NCBI GenBank assembly: GCA_021234155.1
Contig: JAJEKV010000052.1
Location: forward strand, 2,474,254-2,538,253
From: Isoetes taiwanensis
Lineage: Eukaryota; Streptophyta; Lycopodiopsida; Isoetales; Isoetaceae
Direction of reading: 5' to 3'
Length of the DNA: 64,000 nucleotides
Part shown: positions 55,950 to 64,000 of the stretch, piece by piece
Position numbering within the stretch: position 1 is the first letter of the stretch
How the letters are laid out: each line of letters begins with the position of its first letter
Position numbers and translations under genes: made by a program
The notes under the pieces: generated by a model
What the model was told of the DNA's origin: nothing
The model's database searches: none
Seen by the model: the letters and a program-made list of their open reading frames with translations, nothing else

Positions 55950-56643
55950 GGAGCAGAAGTTAAACCAATGAACTGGAGAATCTGAGCCAATTTTGGTCGA
56001 GGGAGAGCTTTTGTCAGCATGTCGGCAGCCATGTGAGATGTAGGACAGTAAGATAGAGTGATAAGGCCTTGCTGAACAATATCACGAACAAAGTGATATT
56101 TGATGTCAACATGTTTCATACGTTTGTGCAGAACGGGATTATGAGAAATGGCAATAGCTCCCTGATTATCAACATAAAGTGGAAGGCCAGGAGCAGAAAG
56201 AATGTGAAGTTCCATAGCCAAGCGCTGAAGCCAAATAGCCTCGTTGGTGGCATGAGCAATAGCACAGTATTCTGCTTCAGTAATGGATTGGGCCACGCAC
56301 CTTTGCTTAGAACTACTCCAAGAAATGGCACCACCAGCAAGCATAAAAAGATAACCAGAAGTGGACTTGCGGTCATGAATACTGCCTCCCAGTCTGAATC
56401 ACAGTAGGCAACAATTTGGTTACCCCCACTAGCTGTGTAGTGTATACCATGTGAATGAGCACCTGCAATATAGCGGATCTGATGTTTAAGGGATTGACAA
56501 TGAGTAAGGCGGGGATCAGTAGTGAATTGACTCAGCTTACAAAGGGGAAAGGCAAGATCTGGGCGTGTGGATGTGGCAGCAAAATTGATAGTCCCAAGAA
56601 ATTGACGATAATGATCTTTGTAAAATTGAAGAGAAGAAGTGAC
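55950..56643 (-). pseudogene. Copia RNase H region, distal copy
   Basis: The minus strand encodes [62 protein letters not shown] and ADMLTKALPRPK, the C-terminal RNase H region of copia polyproteins, ending near 55967. Upstream in this copy (56210-56643) lies the connecting segment with STRPDLAF and HCQSLKH. The part 56205-56643 is a duplicate of 58092-58531. A frameshift separates the connecting part from the RNase H frame. Confidence 0.9.
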
Positions 56644-58091
56644 CTGATGCAGTATTTGAGCTTGTCTCCCCACCTTTAGCGCCAAGAAAAAATTTGGTTA
56701 ATATTTAATTGATGTAAGGAAGCAATACCTTTCCAACATTGCTTCTTGCTACAAAATGAACTTTGTGGGATCCAAGTATTCTATAGCCCTAAATAAAGCT
56801 TTGATTCTAGTGAAGCGATAACACCCCAATATTTTTTCTAGATTACAGTTTGATTCAAATTGTATTGAACTGAGCTAAATATAGCAGGGTGGCATGTAAT
56901 GCAATACATTAAAATTTGGGGCTCAAAATTATCTTTTATGCCTCCCCAAGAAATCTTCTCATTGGATGCTTCGTTTTGCAAGATTATTGTTAGTATCAAA
57001 AACTATAACTGTGGGCTTTCAAAGTATCATCCTATTTTGATGTCTGAAAATGTCTTGAAACCTTAGAGAGAGAGAAAGTAGCATACCCAGAGCAAAGCAA
57101 GCAGAGGATGTGACATTGGAGTAGCCCGGTTATAGCATAAAAGGCAAAGTTGCTTGCAGAACAACTTTTAGTTGGAGTTTCATAAATAGAAGCCCCATTA
57201 GCTGGCATTTATTGGCCAATAATCTCTTCACCAGCAATGCTGTAGCAGAAAAAAATTCTCTTTTGTCCTTCAAGAACACGTGTCGAAAAAATGTCTAAAA
57301 TTTGTTGCAGACTGAACAACCTTAAACGACCTAAACTAAATTACTTATGTCCAGATATGAAATATAAACATTGACAAAAATGGTGTCTAGAGGAAATCAC
57401 TTGGTAATTGAAGCTCAAGCTTTATGAAATATTGTACAAGTTTTTTCTTTCTTTTGGTACGTAAATTATACAATGGATATCCCCAATGTAAATTCTTTTG
57501 GGTCACTCACCTAGACTGTACAGTTAAGACTATCTGAACCCCCCTTGTTACTGTTCCACTATGACGTGCTATGAAAATTTCCTAAAGACTTGACGCAATG
57601 TTTGAGCTTGTCTTCCCATCTTTAGCGCCAAGTAAGGATTTGATGGAATATTTAATTGATGTAAGAAAGCAATACCTTCCCAATATTGCTTCTTGTTACA
57701 AAATGAACTTTGCGGGATTCAAGTATTCTATAGCCCTAAATAAAGTTTTGATTCTAGTGAAGCGATAACACCCCAATATTTCTTCTAAATTACAGTTTGA
57801 TTCAGATTGTATTGAACTGAGCTAAATATAACAAGTTGGCATGTAATGCAAAATTGAAGTGTAGCATTAAATTTTGGGGCTCAAAATTGTCTTATAAGCC
57901 TCTCCAAGGAATCTTCTCATTGGATGCTTCGTTTTGCAAGATTATTGTTAGTATCAGGAACTATAGCTATGGGCTTTCAAAGTTCATCTTATTCTGATGT
58001 TTGAAAATGTCTTGAAACCTTAAGAGAGAGAAAGTAGTGCCAAAAGCGGAGCAAGCAGAGCAGATGCTATAAAGTAGGCACTATAGAGCAG
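56644..58091. repeat. Host-derived 1.45-kb segment inside the copia element
   Basis: Made of 56644-57107 (like 52506-52980), 57108-57487 (like 53368-53747) and 57488-58091 (like 52400-53015). It amounts to a rearranged, partly tandem copy of the segment at 52.4-53.75 kb. It does not belong to copia elements and is flanked by a 440-bp duplicated stretch of copia sequence. Confidence 0.9.
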
Positions 58092-58531
58092 GTGAAGTTC
58101 CATAGCGAAGCGCTGAAGCCAAATAGCCTCGTTGGTGGCATGAGCAATAGCACAGTATTCTGCTTCAGTAGTGGATTGGGCCACGCACCTTTGCTTAGAA
58201 CTACTCCAAGAAATGGCACCACCAGCAAGCATAAAAAGATAACCAGAAGTGGACTTGCGGTCATGAATACTGCCTGCCAGTCTGAATCACAGTAGGCAAC
58301 AATTTGGTTACCCCCACTAGCTGTGTAGTGTATACCATGTGAATGAGCACCTGCAATATAGCGGATCAGATGTTTAAGGGATTGACAATGAGTAAGGCGG
58401 GGATCAGTAGTGAATTGACTCAGCTTACAAAGGGGAAAGGCAAGATCTGGGCGTGTGGATGTGGCAGCAAAATTGATAGTCCCAAGAAATTGACGATAAT
58501 GATCTTTGTAAAATTGAAGAGAAGAAGTGAC
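58092..58531 (-). repeat. Duplicated copia segment (second copy of 56205-56643)
   Basis: 439-440 bases nearly identical to 56205-56643, covering the STRPDLAF connecting segment through [20 protein letters not shown]. The very few differences (for example GCCAAGCG/GCGAAGCG) indicate the duplication is younger than the element's insertion. Confidence 0.95.
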
Positions 58532-59345
58532 AGGTTCATCATCCGGTAACAAATGGAGGCCAGGATCTAATGGAGTATGAACAGGATTACAAGAGGCAAG
58601 GCGGGAAGTGACGAGCAGATCCTTGAGATATTTGGCCCTTGAGATATTTGGATTGGTGAAGGTGTAGAGACCCTTTCTGCTGATCATAATCAACTTGAAG
58701 ACCAAGAAAATGGTGGATATGGCCGAGATCTTTCATGTGAAAGACTTGTTGCAACTGTTGTTTGAGAGCAAGAAGCTTGGATTCATCAGCAGCTACAATG
58801 AGGAGATCATCAACATAACACAAGAGGATAATTGGACTGGGCTGATGGCAGAAATAAAGGCTTGGATCAGAGGTGCTTTGAGTAAACTGTAACTCAAGAA
58901 GAGTGGAGTGTAGACGTTCATACCAGGTCCGAGAAGCCTGTTTGAGACCATACAGGGCTTTATGAAGAAGACAAACTGTGTCAGCAGCAGAACCTTGGAC
59001 AAAACCTTCAGGCTGTTCCATGAAGACTTCCTCTTTGAGAATACCATTGAGAAAGGCGTTATTTACATCCATTTGATGGATGAAATAATGGTGGAGAGTG
59101 GCAAATGCCAGTACAGTGCGAATTGAGGCCATTTTGGCAACTGGAGCGTAAGTCCATCATAATCAATACCGGCAATTTGGGAGAATCCACGGGCTACCAA
59201 TCGCGCCTTGAAACGATGAAGAGACCCATCAGGCTTGAATTTCAATTTGTAAACCCATCTAGACCCAACAACATGACGATCTGCGGGGCGAGGAACGAGG
59301 CTCCAAGTATGAACTTGATGAATAGACTGAATTTCTTCTGTCATA
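58532..59345 (-). pseudogene. Copia reverse transcriptase
   Basis: Minus-strand motifs in order: GSRWVYKLKFKPDGS and KARLVARGFSQ (59215-59290), MDVNNAFLNGILKEEVFMEQ (59020-59080), LHKALYGLKQASRTWYE (58900-58960), the catalytic CYVDDLLIV (about 58800-58825), MKDLGHIHHFLGLQV (58695-58745). The Asp pair of YVDD is intact. A frameshift near 59130 and a 16-bp tandem duplication at 58622-58653 break the frame. Confidence 0.95.
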
Positions 59346-59475
59346 GCAGCAACCCATTGTGCGTGATGAGGACTGTTGGTGGCAGCAGAGTATGAAGACG
59401 GTTCATAAGGAAGCTCAGAGAGGGCAAGACTATAGTCTTGGTGCCAAAGAGGAGGGATCTACGGTCGTTGAGGAC

Positions 59476-60985
59476 TCACCGTAAAAGGGCGTGGGAAGGA
59501 AGGGGTGGAGGAGGCGGACTAGAAGGTGCAGGTAAAGTATCTGGTGAGAGTGCAGCAGGTGGTGAGGAAGGCACAGATGGCGGCTGAGCAGGAGCAGGAT
59601 CGGATAGGACAGGAGCAGGATTGGATAGAGAAGGAAGCGGGTCTTCAACCAGAGTGAAAGAACAGGGATTTTCAAGGGAAATATGGCAGGACTCAAACTC
59701 ATTGAAGCGAACATGAGTACTGATAATCAGAGTTTTGGTAGCAAGATCCAACAAACGATAAGCCTTGCGATTAGTGCAGTATCCCAGGAACATACATTCT
59801 TTGACAAAGGGCGAAAATTTGGATCCGCGGACTATGAGGAATATGAGCAAAAGCACGGCATCCAAAGACTCGAAGATGAGAGAAAGCAACAGATTTGCCC
59901 GTCCAGACTTCTTCAGGGAGACGACCTGCAAGAGCACTACGAGGTGTACGATTGCTGAGATAAACAGCAGTAGCCACTGCTTCGGCCCAATAAGTGCCTG
60001 GAACGTGCATGGCAAGAAGCAAGGTGCGAGCCATCTCAATGATGGTGCGATTAGCACGCCAAAGACGCACCATTTTGTTCTCGAGAGGAAGGAGCGTTGA
60101 GTCGGTGTCAATACCATGTGTTGCACGTAAGAATTGAATATATTGGAACAAAATTCTCCGCCATCATCGGTTCAATAGTAATAATGTGATCTTGTGTTGC
60201 ACGTTCAATTTCCCGATGAAAAAGAAGAAAGAAGTCATATGCTTGACTTTTGGCCTGAAGAAAATAAACAAAGATCTTTCTGCTGAAGTCATCCAATATG
60301 AGAAAAAAATATTGTGCGTTGCTGACAGAAGGGGGACTGATTGGGCCACAGAGATCAAGATGAAGAAGCTCCAGACGGTGATGGGAAGTGGAAGAAGATG
60401 ACGGGAAATGAGCTCTAGTGGTCTTGCCTTGCATGCAAGCATTACATGGAGTGAAGACAGTGGCAGGCTGGCGAAGATGATGGTGAGTGATCAGATGATG
60501 AAGACGTCGTGGAGAAATATGGCCAAGACGGTAATGCCAAAGATTCTGAGGAGTGGGTGGTGAAATAGCAAGATGTGCATATTCTGCAGGGAGAGTACCA
60601 TCTGCTATGCGATAAAGATTGCCAAAACGAACTCCGGTAAGTAGGACTTTATCATAAGAATTCAGAACTTCACAGACGTTGGCATTAAAAGCAACCCGGA
60701 GGCCTGCATCAGTCAGCTTGCTCACAGAAATAAGATTCTTTTGTAAATCTGGGACATGTAATACATTTCGAACCATTTTGACATTGCCATTTGAAAGTGG
60801 AACAGAAACAGTGCCTTGAGCAATTGCATAACATCTGCTATGATCTCCCATGTGCACTGGACGGGGAGAAGACATGATATTATAAGTCACAAAGAATTGT
60901 CGATATGGAGACATGTGACTTGTTGCACCAGAGTCGAGATACCAAGAAGGATCAGGCAGATCATGATCAGCATTGACAGAATAAA
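59476..60985 (-). pseudogene. Copia protease and integrase
   Basis: The minus strand begins with the aspartic protease motif WYLDSGATSHM (about 60910-60945) and continues through NLISVSKLTDAGL, then the pre-integrase zinc segment LWHYRLGHISPRRL..CNACMQGK (60420-60555), the core start LLHLDLCGPI and ILDDFSRKIFVYFLQAKSQA (60240-60390), and MHVPGTYWAEAVATAVYLSN with CMFLGYC-type C-terminal words (59780-60010). A proline- and serine-rich linker (59480-59640) precedes RT. Frameshifts occur near 60130 and in 59800-59900. The tract after the core start that would hold the second Asp and the Glu is damaged. Confidence 0.92.
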
Positions 60986-61009
60986 GGAAATCTTGAACTA
61001 TATTGCTCG

Positions 61010-61963
61010 TTCTTTCGATACGCCTCGATCAGTCGATCGAGCTAGGCTCGGTGGAGTTGGAAGGAACTGGGGCTGGGGCACGACAATCCCTAGCAAGATG
61101 TCCCCCTTTTTGACATCGATAGCATGTTGGTCGCCTCTTGTCAGAACGAGGCTTAGAGATTTTCTTAGCAGGATTCTTGTTATCTGCAACCATGACAACC
61201 TCTGATTGTAAAACCCCATTGTGTTGTTGACGGAGAGCCTCAGCACGAATTCGATCCATGGCGTAATCAAAGGTATAATCGAAAGACGCCCTTCAAGATT
61301 GATAATCAAGCTCTCAAAAGATTTGGGCGACTATTGAGAAGCGTAGATACTTTTTCATCTTCCTCGTAACATCTATACCAAGAGAGTACGTAGATCATCC
61401 AATAGTTCTTTGATCTTGCCGAGTGTTCTCCAACATCTCCACCGCCGCATATGGAGATCATACACGACTTCTTCCGCAAATCAACCGATGTGCAGCATTG
61501 GGACATTCATAATGATTCAACAGCCGTTTCCACATCTCTCGAGCAGTGGTTGCCTCCTTCACAACTTCGTGTAGGGGCATCTTCAAGCAGAAAGTACGGT
61601 CGGAATCACGGGCTTTTCCGATCTTTCTCATCAAAATCGAAAATGGAGCATTCACAATGACCTCGATGGTCAAACAGTTTGAAACTTCGCCGCAATGCGA
61701 GGATACATTGGGATTCACAATATCCCATAAGTTTTGTCCTCCGAATCATCTAGAGGCCCACTTGAACATTTGAAAATTCTTGCCTCCAAATCGAGGAAGA
61801 AGGCGCCACCAAAGGATGCGTAACTCCAAACTCCAGCGTTAGGCGGCATCCATGGCGTAAAAAAATTGATGGAAGGGCGAGATTGACGGAGGAGGTGATA
61901 AAGCGATGAGATGAGCGGGCGTCTTAGGCGGATGATCGATTCTAGGCAAGTGGGCCCATAACC
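61010..61963 (-). pseudogene. Copia gag with CCHC zinc knuckle
   Basis: Minus-strand frames in different phases: a capsid-like part with CPSSVVRQWKHR-type degenerate start, then VIVNAPFSILMRKIGKARDS and ATTAREMWKRLLNHYE (61520-61690), and the zinc knuckle CYRCQKGGHLARDC (61085-61130) after a basic KKISKPRSDKRRP stretch. CX2CX4HX4C is intact. At least three frame changes occur between 61260 and 61730. The start codon could not be fixed. Confidence 0.85.
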
Positions 61964-62193
61964 CGTTGAAACAAGTGAACGATGAAGTAAACAAGAAGCC
62001 AAGCTTTGTATTGCAAGAAGACGATACAACAAAGAAGAGGCGCCAAATCGGTCGCGTCATCGGGTCCTCTTTTATAATCCCAAAAGGGATCTTCTAAAGA
62101 TAGCAACTGAATAACAGAATATCTAAAACAGTAATGTTAAGATGATCATGAGAAGGTTACTGCATCATTATCTTGACAGGTCCACGTCCAATA
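61964..62193 (-). repeat. Copia 5' LTR (right)
   Basis: Matches the left LTR from GTTGAAACAAGTGAACGATG to CAGGTCCACGTCCAATA. The inner terminus has CCCG in place of the terminal TGTTG start, so it is mutated at that end. Confidence 0.9.
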
Positions 62194-62198
62194 TGTTA
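62194..62198. repeat. Target site duplication TGTTA, right
   Basis: Second copy of the 5-base duplication; see 55684-55688. Confidence 0.95.
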
Positions 62199-63537
62199 AA
62201 GTAAATTTGGCTACTTCTTATATGACCTCAAGCATTAGAATGTTGCATGATTCTGCTTTTTTTCATTGCCCACCCAGCACATTGCACTAAAGCTTGATTT
62301 GGAAAAGCATGGTATCATGTTAGCACCAGGATGATGAACACCCCTTTTTTTATTGAAGAATCAAGTATTTAGAGGGCCTCTGACCTGCATTTATCTGCCA
62401 GAATGCCCTTGCTCCCTTGCTCACTCTCAGAAAAGATATTCATGATGTAGCTCATCCTTCCCTAACAATAGGATTCAAATCGTTGAGCAAGTTTGACATG
62501 GATGTACATGTTCCTTTCTCATGACTTGTCCCTGTAATGTAATATATACACAGAAGCTATTTACAACTTCTAACATTTCTAAAGATTTTCTTTTAGATGT
62601 CACAAAAGCCTTGCATGTCATAGGCATTTTAATAACTATTAAGTTGTAGGAAAGTAGACCATGTAGATCAGAGCACATCTATATGATTACAGATTATCAT
62701 TTCACTCAGTTGCGGTTTATCATGGGAAAATATGTCTCATTACTTTTAAACATGCATAGCGGAGGCATGTTTATTCAACATAAAGGAACAAAAATCTGTT
62801 CCATTACCTTCATCTTGTTATTGAACTCTGATGCACTAGTATTTTAAAGACAACATTGCTCAACCTCAATGTAGAAATGTATGGGTTGCTTCCTCTCAAC
62901 TCGTTTCTAAATTTATTAAAACTTATTGGGCAGAACGAAAAATTTCCAAAAACAAATCAAAGAGACCCTTTTACCATGTTTTATTTTCAGCACCAAAAAA
63001 GATATGCTTAAGCCCGGTAGGACATCTCACTCAATTAAAGGTGTCGCCCCTCGCAACAAAAAGATAGAGAACTGGCTGGTAAAATGCATCAAGGATGGTG
63101 CCTTAGAGAGCAACTCTCATTGTGTGGCACTTTTTGTGGCTTTAACAAATTGATCTATGCCACCTAGAAGCCAGTGCAATATCATCATACATTGGAGGAT
63201 GCTTTCTTTTGTTTGCTGTTCATATGGATCTTAAAACATTACAATATAGCATTTAACCTTTTTTTTCCCCATGGTTGGTAGATCCTAATTATTTAGTGCA
63301 ACCACATGAATTTGCGAGGAGATCATGAGGAGTAGTAGGAAGGCGTTTTAGGTTCATGGACATATTCTAGTCATTTAGTGCAACCAGATGAATTTGGTGT
63401 ATGATTATGTTCACATGTTGATCTCATTAAGCTTGAGACTAGGAGAGTTATATGGCTCAAATTTTGGTATCAATCTTCTTAACCATCATTGAGAAGTCCG
63501 CTAACAAGAAAGACATTACTTAGTTCCATATGGCATT
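62199..63537. other. Original upstream DNA, no gene recognised
   Basis: The first part, to at least 62425, matches 63780-64000 and is the continuation of the insertion target. The rest has no recognised gene; the open frame at 62926-63153 lacks motifs. ATTTAGTGCAACCA.ATGAATTTG is repeated at 63292 and 63376. Confidence 0.5.
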
Positions 63538-64000
63538 AAAATGTTCCATATGTTGCTCCTTCGACTCGCAGAATGATCTGACACATAAAGGCGCCTATCA
63601 GCAGCGCCTTCATTTCACCCATCTCTCATTTGGCTTTCGTCCTTTGTTGTATAATAGTGCTCCTTGGCGGCTTGCAGATTCTTTTGTAGTCGTGGTAAGC
63701 ATCTAACACGTCTTTACATCCTGTTTCTGAGTACTTTCATGATTCCTAAATTCAAGTTTGTGATTTAGGGTTTTTGTTAAAGTAAATTTGGCTACTTCTT
63801 ATATGACCACAAACATTATAATGTTGCATGATTCTGCTTTTTTTCATTGCCCACCCAGCACATTGACCTAAAGCTTGATTTGGAAAAGCATGGTACCATA
63901 TTAGCACCAGAATGATGAACATCCCTTTTTTATCGAAGGATCAAGTATTTAGAGGGGTTCTGACCTGCATTTATCTGCCAGAACGCCCTTGGTCACTCTC
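63538..64000. repeat. Segmental duplicate of the proline-rich gene's first exon and promoter, with empty sites
   Basis: 63538-63622 (minus) encodes MGEMKALLIGAFMCQIILRV and a few more residues, matching the start of the gene at 54995. The following bases match 54996-55038, 55583-55688 and 62199 onward without the 540-bp insert or the copia element. The copy breaks off at 63538, so it has only the signal peptide and upstream DNA. It runs past the window end. A 14-base AAATTCAAGTTTGT insertion is present near 63750. Confidence 0.92.

Larger units (their letters stand above)
55689..62193 (-). mobile_element. Ty1/copia LTR retrotransposon, degenerate
   Basis: About 6.5 kb, transcribed on the minus strand, with LTRs of about 230 bp and a perfect 5-bp target duplication. 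The order gag, zinc knuckle, protease, integrase, reverse transcriptase, RNase H (right to left) defines Ty1/copia. The 3' polypurine tract (GAGTGGGGG on the minus strand) abuts the left LTR. The primer binding site next to the right LTR is not recognisable. The LTRs differ by several substitutions and small indels, mostly near 55755-55795 versus 62030-62060, so insertion was not very recent. Several frameshifts, a 16-bp duplication at 58622-58653 and a 1.9-kb internal rearrangement make it non-autonomous. Confidence 0.95.

Noticed and set aside
55689-62193. Primer binding site complementary to initiator methionine tRNA
   Set aside because: The sequence next to the 5' LTR (GGGTTATGGGCCCAC on the minus strand) does not show the TGGTATCAGAGC pattern clearly enough.

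Overview
The window looks like repeat-rich nuclear DNA of a land plant, probably a spore-bearing plant such as a fern. The grounds are GT-AG spliced exons, a 16-cysteine thaumatin-like protein, a PLS-type PPR relic, a mitochondrial-type ribosomal protein uL22 exon, a Ty1/copia element, and several decayed transposon proteins of kinds I associate with fern, lycophyte and moss annotations. The lineage is an inference; no marker in the window settles it. Most coding DNA is broken by frameshifts and stops. No tRNA, rRNA or CRISPR array was seen.

Layout. 0-4.2 kb: simple and degenerate tandem repeats. 4.2-8.6 kb: minus-strand fragments of a DUF7869-type transposon protein, with an unrecognised plus-strand relic at 5.1-5.5 kb. 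8.5-12.5 and 19.9-21.3 kb: a swarm of short palindromes built on TCTATG..CATAGA. 10.4-15.8 kb: a decayed plus-strand transposon protein with SDG, FKGARPF and HGKGEHDG motifs. 16.5-19.2 kb, minus strand: an FCP1-like HAD phosphatase relic with acidic and coiled-coil exons upstream. 20.4-21.0 kb (plus) and 21.6-22.55 kb (minus): two unrecognised coding relics. 22.86-28.0 kb: a possible 5.15-kb element bounded by inverted repeats of about 130 bp. 28.2-29.6 kb: an unrecognised gene, possibly related to DNA methyltransferases. 30.0-30.6 kb: a second FCP1-like gene. 32.5-34.8 kb: the best preserved DUF7869-type transposon gene, followed by simple-sequence arrays.

36.2-37.3 and 49.25-49.85 kb: two inverted copies of an element that contains a conserved hairpin. 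Between them lie the only apparently intact gene (a two-exon thaumatin-like protein, 39.3-40.2 kb, minus), an isolated uL22m exon (43.6 kb) and a PPR pseudogene (44.3-46.3 kb). 52.4-55.0 kb: a secreted proline-rich gene (minus, interrupted by one stop codon) and a segment that has been copied into the neighbouring retrotransposon. 55.04-55.58 kb: a small inserted element. 55.69-62.19 kb: a Ty1/copia retrotransposon on the minus strand with LTRs and a TGTTA target duplication, carrying an internal rearrangement. 63.54-64.0 kb: a second copy of the retrotransposon's flanking DNA. It lacks both insertions and so preserves the empty target site.

The genes do not form a pathway. The main content is a record of transposition, duplication and decay around a few host genes.
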